Source: Candidatus Binatia bacterium
GTDB taxonomy: Bacteria; Desulfobacterota; Binatia; Bin18
NCBI GenBank assembly: GCA_022824615.1
Contig: JAJDZM010000099.1
Span: 1 to 57,768, forward strand
Length of the DNA: 57,768 bases
Direction of reading: 5' to 3'
Shown: piece by piece, positions 48,784-56,676 of the stretch
Layout of the letters: each line of letters opens with the position of its first letter
Numbering within the stretch: the first letter of the stretch is position 1
The notes under the pieces: generated by a model
The model's database searches: none
Seen by the model: only the letters and a program-made list of their open reading frames with translations
What the model was told of the DNA's origin: nothing
Position numbers and translations under genes: made by a program

Positions 48784-51186
48784 CTAATCCAGCACCTTCT
48801 CTTCTTTGAGCCGCGCAATCTCTTCCGGCGCATAACCCAGCACGTCCCGCATGACCTCGTCCGTATGCTGGCCGAGCAGCGGCGCGGGCGCGCGAACGCC
48901 GTTGGGCGATTCGGCCAGTAACCAAGGGATGCCCATATGCAGCCGGGAGCCGACTTCCGGATGCAGCAGGCGCGCAAACGCCCCGCGCGCCTCCAACTGT
49001 TTATCCTCTGCCAGGTCGGACGCACTCAGCGCCGGAAAGGCGGCCACACCCGCCTCCTGGAGCACCTGCGTGACTGCCCAGCGGTCGCGCTGGCTAGTCC
49101 ACGCGGTCAGCAGCTTTTCCAGCTCGTCTTCGTTCGCTTTCCGGTCGGAAGCGGTATCAAAGCGTGGGTCACGGGCGAGTTGAGGCTCGCCCATAGCCTG
49201 ACACAGGGCCTGCCATTCTTCGTCCGAGCCACACGCGATCGAGACCCAGGCGTCTTCTCCCGCGCAACGAAAACAGTTATGCGGGGCCATGACGGGGTCG
49301 TGGTTGCCGTCGCGTTCGGGCTGGGTGCCGTTCATGACGTAATCCATCCAGCCCTCGGACACCAGGGCCGCCACCGCGTCAAACAGCGACACGTCAATAT
49401 ACTGGCCCTGGCCGGTGCGTTTTCGGGCGACCAGCGCAGCGCAGACTGCCGCGGCGGCGTGAATGCCGCTGTTCGGGTCGCCATACGAAATCCCGACCTC
49501 TTGCGGCGAGCCGTCCCGATAGCCGGTCAGGGAAGACAACCCGCTGACCGGAGCCATAGCCGGGCCATAGCCCATATATTTCTTCTGCGGGCCGGAATGG
49601 CCGAAGCCCGAGATCGAAGCCACAATGATATCCGGCTTGATCTGCTTGAGCTCGTCATAACTGAGCCCCAGGTTGTCCATCACGCCGGTCGCGAAATTAT
49701 CCACCACCACATCGCTCTGCCTGATGAGTTCTTTGATAATCTCCATCCCCTGCGGTTTGGCGACGTTGAGGAGCAGACTTTTCTTGCCCATGCTCCACTC
49801 GTTGAAAATACCGGAGCGATTCACCCCGGCTTCCATACCCTTCGGGTAGATCGGCAGCCGACGGGTAATATCCACCCGCGCGTTGGATTCGACCTTGATC
49901 ACCTCGGCCCCCAGATGGGCCAGATGCATGGTGCCAAACGGCCCGGCCCAGACCCAGGTAAAATCCGTCACCCGCACACCTGCCAGGGGCAGACGGGAGT
50001 TGGGAGTTGGGGGTTGGGGGTTGGAGGGACGTGACTGGCTTGGCAGTTCGGCGAAGACCTCAGCAGTGTGCTCTCCCTGTTGTGGGGCGGGGCGACGAAT
50101 CTGCCACCACGGTTCGCGCAGTCGGTAGGGTGCGCCGAGATGGGTCAGCTTACCCGCTTTGGGATGTTCCACATCCACGAAAAACCCGCGCGTGCGGATA
50201 TGCTCGTCTTCGGCGAGCTGGGCCATGGTCTGCACCGGAGCAAAACAGATCCTCCGCTCCTGTCCCATCCGAAACAGTTCATGCACCTTCTGCTGCTGGA
50301 ACCACTCATCCAGATACATCTTGAGCACGTCCTGGTTCTTGGCCCGCTCTATCCCGCCCTGAAAGATCTCCCAGCTCCCCCACTCGGGATTCCCCATGAG
50401 GTCAACCAGGCGTTCCCACTGGTCTTCTTCCGCAACGACCAGAAAGATCAGGCCATCCTGACACTCATAAATACCCCAGGGATACAACAGCCGCTTGCCC
50501 AGGCGCGAGGCGACCCGCTCGCTATACGTATAATGGACAAAGCTCTGTTCCATAAAGGAGGACACATAGGCTTGAGTGCTGAGATCAATATGTTCTCCAC
50601 GCCCGGTTTCCAACGCCCGATAATAGGCGCCAAGCGTTGCGACCGTGGCGGCCAGCCCGCCCTGGAATCCCGTCTGCTGGCCATACGCCTTGAGGGGCGG
50701 CAGGTCCGGATAGTCTGACGCCCCAGGGCTCAACCAGGCCCAGCCGCCAGCATTGGCGACGGTGATGTCGTACGCCTTGTAGTCTTTATATGGCCCAGTC
50801 AGACCAAACGGCGTAATCGAACACATCACCAGGCGTGGGTTGAGTGCCCGAAAGGCCGGATAATCGATGCCCAACTCCGCCATACGTGGCGGGGCATAAT
50901 CGTGGACCAGGATGTCGGCCCACTGCACAAGTTGAGAGAGGCGGTCTTGCTCCTGCGTCACATCAAGCGTGACGCTACGCTTATTGGTATTGAGGGCTAA
51001 AAAGAGTCCGCTCTGTTCCGGGTCTGCTTTACCACCAGGAAAAGGCCCGCGCCAACGGGACTGGTCGCCATCCGGTTCTTCGGCTTTGACGACATTCGCG
51101 CCAAGGTCAGCCATGAGTTTTGTGGCGTAGGCTGCCGGAGCAAGATGGCCGAGTTCCAGTACTTTGACACCTTCGAGACCCTGCAT
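48784..51186 (-). CDS. Double-domain CaiB/BaiF CoA transferase (fused)
   Basis: An 800-residue protein made of two class III CoA-transferase domains, about 1-385 (VLELGHLAPAAYATKLMADL, NTNKRSVTLDV) and about 405-800 (VTDFTWVWAGPFGTMHLAHL, ISYGDPNSGIHAAAAV with the likely catalytic Asp). The first domain has no clear catalytic Asp at the matching place (AYGQQTGFQGGLAA), so only the second may be active. Natural class III enzymes are interlocked dimers, so a fused pseudo-dimer is reasonable. The linker SQSRPSNPQPPTPNSRLP is encoded by a GGGAGTTGGGGGTTGG low-complexity run that looks inserted. AAAGGAGGGA precedes the ATG. Confidence 0.92.
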   Translation of the reverse strand: MQGLEGVKVLELGHLAPAAYATKLMADLGANVVKAEEPDGDQSRWRGPFPGGKADPEQSGLFLALNTNKRSVTLDVTQEQDRLSQLVQWADILVHDYAPPRMAELGIDYPAFRALNPRLVMCSITPFGLTGPYKDYKAYDITVANAGGWAWLSPGASDYPDLPPLKAYGQQTGFQGGLAATVATLGAYYRALETGRGEHIDLSTQAYVSSFMEQSFVHYTYSERVASRLGKRLLYPWGIYECQDGLIFLVVAEEDQWERLVDLMGNPEWGSWEIFQGGIERAKNQDVLKMYLDEWFQQQKVHELFRMGQERRICFAPVQTMAQLAEDEHIRTRGFFVDVEHPKAGKLTHLGAPYRLREPWWQIRRPAPQQGEHTAEVFAELPSQSRPSNPQPPTPNSRLPLAGVRVTDFTWVWAGPFGTMHLAHLGAEVIKVESNARVDITRRLPIYPKGMEAGVNRSGIFNEWSMGKKSLLLNVAKPQGMEIIKELIRQSDVVVDNFATGVMDNLGLSYDELKQIKPDIIVASISGFGHSGPQKKYMGYGPAMAPVSGLSSLTGYRDGSPQEVGISYGDPNSGIHAAAAVCAALVARKRTGQGQYIDVSLFDAVAALVSEGWMDYVMNGTQPERDGNHDPVMAPHNCFRCAGEDAWVSIACGSDEEWQALCQAMGEPQLARDPRFDTASDRKANEDELEKLLTAWTSQRDRWAVTQVLQEAGVAAFPALSASDLAEDKQLEARGAFARLLHPEVGSRLHMGIPWLLAESPNGVRAPAPLLGQHTDEVMRDVLGYAPEEIARLKEEKVLD

Positions 51187-51362
51187 ACCTTCCCTCCTTT
51201 GTCAGAGCGGGTCAGACAGCTCCGACGTCTTTCTCGATATCGATCAGCGCACACGTTTCTAACATTGATCGAACGAATTTCCTAATCTTCTTCTCAACTC
51301 TAGCCTGACTCGCGATTTGATCTCTTGCCGGAACCTGGGATAGTATTCCTGTCCACGGATTG

Positions 51363-51416
51363 AAAGAGTAAACATGTTCTGCACCGATTCCAAGCTGTTG
51401 TACACGTTTACTCTTT
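51363..51416. repeat. Palindromic element A, copy 3
   Basis: A 54-bp inverted repeat: 17-nt arms at 51363-51379 and 51400-51416 (two mismatches), 20-nt spacer. It lies in the 279-nt gap between the double CaiB gene and the secreted NTF2-like gene, both of which point away from it. Read in the phase used in metH it is open on both strands. I see no gene in the rest of the gap. Confidence 0.85.
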
Positions 51417-51465
51417 GAGGTCAATCCAGCGGGAGCGCACCGAAGCAGAGAGCTGGAGAGGTTAT

Positions 51466-51933
51466 ATGCGTGGGATACGTCGTCGTCTGGTCATAGGCCT
51501 CAGTCTGTTGGGCATCAGCCTGCTGTCCGGCATTGGGGGGGAGTCTGTACGGGCAGATGATCTGGCCGACATCCAACAGGCATTTGAGGCGGATATCCGA
51601 TTGTTCAACGGGCAGGACCCCACGGCGTTCACGGCCACAGCCCATGAGCATGTCGTCTTATTTGGCCCCTTGTCTCCCTTTGCGGTCGAAGGCAAAGCGG
51701 CCATTCAGCAACTCGTGCAGGACTATTTTACGAACCACGATTACGTCAAATGGCGTTCGGTCAATGCGAAATTCCTGGTGATTGAAACGAGCGGGCTGGC
51801 CTGGGGGCATTACACCGTACGAGAGCAACCGCGGGTTGGGCCACGGCGAATACTGCACGGACGCTACACCTTCACCTATGCCAAGGAGGAGAACAAATGG
51901 CTGGTCGTTGCCTTGGACTTCTCACCGCTGTAA
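51466..51933 (+). CDS. Secreted NTF2-like (SnoaL/DUF4440-type) protein 1
   Basis: A 155-residue protein: Arg-rich signal peptide ending ESVRA-DD, then an NTF2-like fold (IQQAFEADIRLFNGQDPTAF, HEHVVLFGPLSPFAVEGKAA, WGHYTVREQ, KWLVVALDFSPL). Such periplasmic proteins bind or transform small hydrophobic molecules; no catalytic pair is obvious. It forms a tandem with the homologue at 52013. GGAGAGGTTAT precedes the ATG. Confidence 0.8.
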   Translation: MRGIRRRLVIGLSLLGISLLSGIGGESVRADDLADIQQAFEADIRLFNGQDPTAFTATAHEHVVLFGPLSPFAVEGKAAIQQLVQDYFTNHDYVKWRSVNAKFLVIETSGLAWGHYTVREQPRVGPRRILHGRYTFTYAKEENKWLVVALDFSPL

Positions 51934-51965
51934 TGAGGACAGACCGGAGCCGACAATACTTCGCC

Positions 51966-52002
51966 CCCTCTCCCCTAGAGGGAGAGGGCTGGGGTGAGGG
52001 GG
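51966..52002. repeat. CCCTCTCCC hairpin repeat C4
   Basis: Arms 51966-51974 and 51980-51988 with loop CTAGA and the tail CTGGGGTGAGGGGG. The tail ends about 10 nt before the GTG start of the second NTF2-like gene and supplies its only purine-rich ribosome site. Confidence 0.87.
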
Positions 52003-52012
52003 ATAAGACCAA

Positions 52013-52480
52013 GTGAAACACCACTCTCTGCTACGCATCTACCTGGTCTGTGCCTGGAGCCTCGTGCTGGGTGGACTGTCTCCGGCCCTCGGGCAATCGG
52101 AACGCGAGGCTCTCATTACCGCTTTCGGCACCGAGATTGAAGCTCTCAATACCGGAGACCTGAACGTGGCGGTTGCCGCTGTCCACGACCAGATCGTCCT
52201 ATATGGGCTGTACTCGCCGTTTCCCATCGAGGGCAAGGAGGCTTTTCGACAGGCGGTTCAGGACTACTTTGATGAACAGGAGCACGCCATGCTCGAAATC
52301 GTCCATCCGCAATATCGCCTGACCGGAGCAACCGGGGTGGCGTGGGGTCACTACCAGCTCACGCGAAAACTCAAGGGCGAGCCGGTCAATATCACGCCCG
52401 GCCAGTATATGCTGACCTATGTGCAGATCGATGGCGCCTGGCTGGTGATGAGCATGCACTTTGCACCCTTACCGCAGTAA
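52013..52480 (+). CDS. Secreted NTF2-like (SnoaL/DUF4440-type) protein 2
   Basis: A 155-residue paralogue of the preceding gene: signal peptide to SPALG-QS, then LITAFGTEIEALNTGDLNVA, HDQIVLYGLYSPFPIEGKEA, WGHYQLTRKLKG and AWLVMSMHFAPL. Segment order and spacing are the same as in protein 1. GTG start, with a possible ribosome site inside the repeat C4 tail. Function unknown; the pair may act together in the periplasm. Confidence 0.8.
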   Translation: MKHHSLLRIYLVCAWSLVLGGLSPALGQSEREALITAFGTEIEALNTGDLNVAVAAVHDQIVLYGLYSPFPIEGKEAFRQAVQDYFDEQEHAMLEIVHPQYRLTGATGVAWGHYQLTRKLKGEPVNITPGQYMLTYVQIDGAWLVMSMHFAPLPQ

Positions 52481-52486
52481 ACACCG

Positions 52487-53596
52487 CTAGCTCAGCCCAT
52501 AAAACTGCTTCGCACTCTCGGCTAACACCTTGTGTTTGTTCTCGTCCGAGAGCTTTTCCGCAATCATTTGAGGAGCCCCAGGAAAGAAGCCGTCCGGGTG
52601 CGGATAATCGGTCGCCCACAGAATCCTTTCCGCGCCAACATAGTCCACCAGATGGGCCAGACTGCCCTCAACCGGTTCATACGAAATCCAGCACTGGCGC
52701 TTGAAATATTCGCTCGGGAGCAGCGTGAGGGGTGAGTCCGTGAACACCCCGTGATCGTCGCAGTGGCGGTCCATGCGGTCCAGCCAGGGAGCAATCCAGC
52801 CACCGCCCGACTCCAGAAACGCAATGCGCAACTTCGGAAAACGCTCGCACACGCCGTCCCAGATAATGCTCAAACTCGCCAGCATCATTTCCACGGTATG
52901 CGAAACAATATGACGCGGGGCCAGCTCCTCAAAGCGGTCGGCCCCCGCCGCCGGCATTCCGCCCGTCCCCTCGTGAATGCCGATGGCAAAGTCGAGCTCC
53001 TGGGCTTCGGCCCAGAAGACATCGTAATCCCGATGCCCCAGCATACGATCATTGTACGGGTTCGGGCGCAGAAAGCCGCTCCGCATCCCCAGTTCATGCC
53101 GGGCGTAGCGCATTTCTTCGATCGCCAGCTCGATGGATTGCATGGGCAGCATGGCCACCCCGAACAGCCGGTCGGGATAGGGCTGACAGTAATCGGCCAG
53201 CCAGCGGTTATACGCCCGGCAGGTGGCCGCAGCGAGTTGGGGGTCTACGATCGCTCCAGAAAAAAGGCCCAGGGTGGGATACAGAAAAACGGCGTCGATA
53301 CCGTCCAGCTCCATGTCCGGCATCCGTGCGTGCGGATCAAAACCGCCCTTCCGGCCTTCGGTGTATTTAATATCGGTCGAAGCCCGGCCGTCCCGCGCGC
53401 CAATGGCACCGGCAAAGCCCAGCCCTTTTTGACCGCCCAGGACGCGGCCTTCAATCCGCAGGCGCTCTTTGCCGTCCGTATCGACAATCAGTTCGGGCAC
53501 GCGGTCCCGGTAGGCCGGATCAATATAGTCGGCCCAGAAATCGGGGGGCTCCAAGACATGGCCGTCCGAATCAATAACATTATAAATACGACTCAT
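52487..53596 (-). CDS. Amidohydrolase-2-family metal-dependent hydrolase
   Basis: A 369-residue TIM-barrel enzyme: VIDSDGHVLEPPDFWADYID (D-x-H metal site), GIDAVFLYPTLGLFSGAIVD, FAIGIHEGTGG (His), IVSHTVEMMLASLSIIWDGV, RIAFLESGGGWIAPWLDRMD and ILWATDYPHPDG (Asp). This is the aminocarboxymuconate-semialdehyde decarboxylase-like/amidohydrolase 2 group common with CoA transferases in these genomes. It would act as a decarboxylase or hydrolase on an unknown substrate. AGGGAGGG precedes MSRIYNVI; an ATG seven codons earlier is possible. Confidence 0.9.
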   Translation of the reverse strand: MSRIYNVIDSDGHVLEPPDFWADYIDPAYRDRVPELIVDTDGKERLRIEGRVLGGQKGLGFAGAIGARDGRASTDIKYTEGRKGGFDPHARMPDMELDGIDAVFLYPTLGLFSGAIVDPQLAAATCRAYNRWLADYCQPYPDRLFGVAMLPMQSIELAIEEMRYARHELGMRSGFLRPNPYNDRMLGHRDYDVFWAEAQELDFAIGIHEGTGGMPAAGADRFEELAPRHIVSHTVEMMLASLSIIWDGVCERFPKLRIAFLESGGGWIAPWLDRMDRHCDDHGVFTDSPLTLLPSEYFKRQCWISYEPVEGSLAHLVDYVGAERILWATDYPHPDGFFPGAPQMIAEKLSDENKHKVLAESAKQFYGLS

Positions 53597-53618
53597 CTGC
53601 GTTCCCTCCCTGCTCAAT

Positions 53619-53672
53619 AAAGAGTAAACGTGTCAACATTTACATATCTATTGGAGGACACGTTTACTCTTT
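53619..53672. repeat. Palindromic element A, copy 4
   Basis: A 54-bp inverted repeat with 17-nt arms 53619-53635 and 53656-53672 (one mismatch) and 20-nt spacer, in the gap between the divergent amidohydrolase and dienelactone hydrolase genes. In the metH phase the plus strand is open (KSKRVNIYISIGGHVYSF). The rest of the gap to 53821 shows no gene. Confidence 0.87.
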
Positions 53673-53821
53673 TCACAACGCGTTGCCTTGCGTCCTACCA
53701 CCTTCTCCAGAGGGGGACAAGCTTTGCCCGCCTGTGCCGGTATGCCCGTACGGCTTGAAACCTAGCGGGGCAAGACATATGCTCCCGGTAACACATCCTA
53801 TCTCTAAAGGAGGAACGACGC

Positions 53822-54562
53822 ATGAGACCACCAGAAGTTCAATCCAGCATGATGCAGTATCCCGGCCAGGGTGATACGCCGGTCAACGCCTACCTGAGCC
53901 AGCCCACCACCGACGGTCCGCATCCCGGTGTGATCGTCATCATGGAAGCCTTTGGCCTAAACGATCATATCAAAGACGTGGCCGACCGGTTTGCCCGCGA
54001 GGGTTATATTGCACTGGCGCCGGATATGTACACGCGCGAGGGCGATCCCGACCCCACCGATATCAACGATGTGATCAAAGTCATGTTCTCCGTCCCGGAC
54101 TCTCAGGCCATGACCGACTTGGACGCTGCGGCCCGGTTTATCAAGGGCCGGGATGACTCCAACGGGAAAGTGGGCGCCATCGGCTTTTGTTCCGGTGGGC
54201 GCTACACCCTGATGTTTGGCTGTACGAGTCAAAACCTGGATGCCGCGGTAGATTCGGCCGGCGGTTTTATCATTCAGGACGATTTTCCGCCGACCCGTCC
54301 GACCTCTCCGATTGATCTGGTCAAGGACCTGTCCTGCCCTTTGCTTGGCTTATTCGGAGAAGAGGACCCCAACCCCTCACCGGAACACGCCGATCGCCTC
54401 AAAGAGGAGCTCGACAAGCACGGCAAAACATATGAAATGCGCATGTATCCCAACGCCGGCCATGCCTTTTTCGCCGATTATCGGGATAGTTATCGCCCGG
54501 TGGCGGCCCAGGATATGTGGCATCGCGTGCTGCTGTTCTACGACAAGCATCTCAGCAACTAG
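53822..54562 (+). CDS. Dienelactone hydrolase-family protein
   Basis: A 246-residue alpha/beta hydrolase with the DLH triad: Cys in GAIGFCSGGRYTL, Asp in LFGEEDPNPSPEHAD and His in YPNAGHAFFADY. Other family marks are PGVIVIMEAFGLNDHIKDVA, DRFAREGYIALAPDMY and EYTR-like YTREG. DLHs open lactone rings in aromatic degradation or act on other esters. AAAGGAGGAACG precedes the ATG. Confidence 0.93.
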   Translation: MRPPEVQSSMMQYPGQGDTPVNAYLSQPTTDGPHPGVIVIMEAFGLNDHIKDVADRFAREGYIALAPDMYTREGDPDPTDINDVIKVMFSVPDSQAMTDLDAAARFIKGRDDSNGKVGAIGFCSGGRYTLMFGCTSQNLDAAVDSAGGFIIQDDFPPTRPTSPIDLVKDLSCPLLGLFGEEDPNPSPEHADRLKEELDKHGKTYEMRMYPNAGHAFFADYRDSYRPVAAQDMWHRVLLFYDKHLSN

Positions 54563-54570
54563 CCTCATCT

Positions 54571-54607
54571 CCCTCTCCCCTCGTGGGAGAGGGCCGGGGT
54601 GAGGGGG
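54571..54607. repeat. CCCTCTCCC hairpin repeat C5
   Basis: Arms 54571-54579 and 54585-54593 with loop CTCGT, then the tail CCGGGGTGAGGGGG, directly after the dienelactone hydrolase gene. Confidence 0.85.
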
Positions 54608-54657
54608 CCTCTGTCTCCTCTACCCTGCTCACGAATAATCACAAAAGGAGACAAGCT

Positions 54658-55152
54658 ATGGCAGTAGAGAAATTCCCCGTCGAGGCGAGCCATATCCTCA
54701 TGTTTGCTCGTTCCGTGGGCGACTATAACGAGATTTATGCTGACGAAGAGTATGCCCAGACCACCGAGCCTGGGTCCATTATTGCTCCACCGACCTTTGT
54801 TCAGGCGAGTGCCCAGTTTGATCCCGACTATTTCTTACGGCCCAAACCGGGCACGCCGTGGTTCGGCTCGGGCAAGGAGCCCACGAGCATAAAAAAAGAA
54901 GGTAGCGGCGGGGGTGGAGGCGGCGGGGGCGGCCTGCACGCCGAACAGCACTATGTCTACCACCGGCACCCCAAACCGGGCGATGTCCTGACCGTCACGG
55001 TAAAACCGGGCAAGAAGTGGGAGAAGCAGGGCAAGCGTTCAGGCAAGCTGCTCTTTTCCGAGACCGTGACCGAGTATCGCGACCAGACCGGCGAACTCGT
55101 CGTCACCGCCCGGAGCGTTGGTGTCCAAACCGAGCGGCCCGTCGATCAGTAG
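54658..55152 (+). CDS. FAS1-type (MaoC N-domain) dehydratase
   Basis: A 164-residue hot-dog protein: ASHILMFARSVGDYNEIYAD, SIIAPPTFVQASAQFDPDYF, the strand YVYHRHPKPGDVLTVTV and FSETVTEYRDQTGELVVTAR. The loop GSGGGGGGGGGLH contains nine glycines in a row, longer than is usual and close to the substrate side. The MaoC gene starts 10 nt after its stop; the two form the same paired arrangement as at 10876-11738 but are not close copies of them. AAAAGGAGA precedes the ATG. Confidence 0.87.
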   Translation: MAVEKFPVEASHILMFARSVGDYNEIYADEEYAQTTEPGSIIAPPTFVQASAQFDPDYFLRPKPGTPWFGSGKEPTSIKKEGSGGGGGGGGGLHAEQHYVYHRHPKPGDVLTVTVKPGKKWEKQGKRSGKLLFSETVTEYRDQTGELVVTARSVGVQTERPVDQ

Positions 55153-55162
55153 GAGGGAAAAC

Positions 55163-55585
55163 ATGGCATTATCAGCGAGCAACCTCAAAGTTGGAGATAC
55201 CCACGAAGAACAGGTGGTCGAAGACCTCAAACGCACCCAACTCGTCCAATACGCCGGAGCATCGGGCGACTATAATCCGGTTCACACGGATGAAGTTTTT
55301 GTCACCAAAGTGGCCGGCTATCCGACCGTCTTTGCCCACGGCATGCTGTCCATGGGCATGACCGGCAAGATGTTGACCAATTACGTTGGCGACGGCCGCC
55401 TCACCCAATACGGCGTGCGTTTTACCCGCCAAGTCTGGCCCGGTGACTCCTTGACCGCCAAAGCCACGGTGAAAGCCATCCGTCAAGAAGAAGGCGGTCA
55501 CATCGTTGACCTGGACGTCTCGACCGTTAATCAAGACGGGGTCGAGGTCGTCAGCGGCTACGCCTCGGCGCGGGTCGATCCGTAG
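55163..55585 (+). CDS. MaoC-like (R)-hydratase
   Basis: A 140-residue hot-dog hydratase with a full catalytic motif: LVQYAGASGDYNPVHTDEVF (Asp and His of hydratase 2) and YPTVFAHGMLSMGMTGKML, then VRFTRQVWPGDSLTAKATV. Pairs with the FAS1-type subunit 10 nt upstream to form an (R)-specific enoyl-CoA hydratase or related dehydratase. AGGAGGGAAAAC precedes the ATG. Confidence 0.9.
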   Translation: MALSASNLKVGDTHEEQVVEDLKRTQLVQYAGASGDYNPVHTDEVFVTKVAGYPTVFAHGMLSMGMTGKMLTNYVGDGRLTQYGVRFTRQVWPGDSLTAKATVKAIRQEEGGHIVDLDVSTVNQDGVEVVSGYASARVDP

Positions 55586-55610
55586 GTTTCTTCAATAAGA
55601 CCTTCTATCT

Positions 55611-55642
55611 GCCCTCTCCCGATGAGCCTGTTGGGAGAGGGC
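55611..55642. repeat. CCCTCTCCC hairpin repeat C6
   Basis: Arms GCCCTCTCCC (55611-55620) and GGGAGAGGGC (55633-55642) with a 12-nt loop. It follows the MaoC gene and may act as a terminator-like hairpin, but there is no T run after it. The tail seen in C1-C5 is missing. Confidence 0.8.
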
Positions 55643-55692
55643 GCCGGATTGTTATTCTACTTTTCCCTTACAGACCGCGCTACAAAGAAAAC

Positions 55693-55947
55693 ATGGAACA
55701 TGAAGTTCTCGGTCGTTTTCTGAGACCGTTCGCTGAATGCCTGACACCAGAAGTCGCTTAGCGAATCGTAGACCTTGAACTCGACCCGCACTCTTAATCG
55801 AGGCTTAACGAGCTTGCTGCTAAAGCCAATGAGGGACATTTGACCGACGACGAACGGCAGGAGTATGAGGAGTTTGTCGGAGGCATTGACCTCATGGGCA
55901 TTCTCAAGGCCCGAGCACGGACTGTCTTGGTGAAGTCTGCCTCATAA
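55693..55947 (+). pseudogene. Small conserved gene with two nonsense codons
   Basis: One frame reads MEHEVLGRFLRPFAECLTPE-VA, TAG, RIVDLELDPHS, TAA, SRLNELAAKANEGHLTDDER and QEYEEFVGGIDLMGILKARA, ending at 55945-55947. The last part is typical of a family of small acidic proteins (ELA-KANEG-LT-EER-EYE) often followed by HNH nucleases in other bacteria. Both internal stops could come from Gln codons (CAG, CAA), so the gene was probably intact recently. No nuclease gene follows; the next gene is a PIN toxin on the other strand. Confidence 0.7.
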
Positions 55948-55983
55948 TGAATAGATGCCGCTTCTACCTGGGCCGAAGATGTC

Positions 55984-56400
55984 TCACGCAGTCGAGGCTA
56001 CTGAGCGTGGTCTCCTTGCAATTTTCGGAAAGGCTCTTAATAACGGCTTGTCAAAGGTCGCTAGGGGACACCCTTCTCGCTCGGCAAGTTCAACAAAAAG
56101 CGCATCGTAGGCTGCTACATTTGCCGAACAGGCGCGGATGAGAGCGCCGTGCCATAAACCCTGTACTGGTACGGTGCGTATACCAAGCGTTACTGCCAAA
56201 TCGAGCTTATGGAGTGCTTCTGGAGGAGAGAGAATTTTCGTGCGCACAGCCATCCACAGAACATTGGTGAGTTCTGCTTCCCAAGAGGCCGGCGCCAAAG
56301 GCTCATCAATCGTCTTCCAGAACGTCACACACTCTTGACGGAAAGGCCGAGTCCCGAGGAGAAAGTAGGCAATAACATTCGTGTCTACAACGACTTTCAC
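55984..56400 (-). CDS. PIN-domain toxin (VapC-like)
   Basis: A 138-residue PIN protein: VVVDTNVIAYFLLGTRPFRQ, ASWEAELTNVLWMAV (Glu), and ANVAAYDALFVELAEREGCP with LATFDKPLL (Asp residues). The metal-binding set is complete. It overlaps the RHH antitoxin upstream by 4 nt. It may cleave structured RNA when freed. Second VapBC-type module of the window, unrelated in sequence to the first. Confidence 0.88.
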   Translation of the reverse strand: MKVVVDTNVIAYFLLGTRPFRQECVTFWKTIDEPLAPASWEAELTNVLWMAVRTKILSPPEALHKLDLAVTLGIRTVPVQGLWHGALIRACSANVAAYDALFVELAEREGCPLATFDKPLLRAFPKIARRPRSVASTA

Positions 56401-56624
56401 CGCCGTCCTTCTTGGATCCAGGAATCAATTTCCTGAGCAGAAGGGAGCCGACTCTGGGAATCCCACGAACGTTTGATCTGCTCGATTGCCGAAATCCTGT
56501 CTCCAACGTAGCGCTCAATCATCTCGCGGACTTCTTGCTCCATAGAACGATGATTGCGTTGTGCGAGAAGTTTTATAGATTGAATGACTTCCGGCGATAG
56601 GTTACGAATCGTTAAGGCTGCCAT
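56397..56624 (-). CDS. FitA/Arc-like ribbon-helix-helix antitoxin
   Basis: A 75-residue antitoxin: MAALTIRNLSPEVIQSIKLL with AQRNHRSMEQEVREMIERYV, the FitA-type ribbon-helix-helix, followed by a toxin-binding tail. It overlaps the PIN toxin by 4 nt. It likely represses its own promoter in the short gap before 56677, which it shares with the divergent aldolase gene. Confidence 0.88.
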   Translation of the reverse strand: MAALTIRNLSPEVIQSIKLLAQRNHRSMEQEVREMIERYVGDRISAIEQIKRSWDSQSRLPSAQEIDSWIQEGRR

Positions 56625-56676
56625 GACTGCAATATGCTAGCATTCAAGTCGGCAGCAGGCAATACGGAGGAACAAC

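Noticed and set aside
51212-51424. A 70-codon minus-strand frame through palindrome copy 3
   Set aside because: No ribosome site, no recognisable protein features, and the frame stays open mainly because the palindrome has no stops in that phase.
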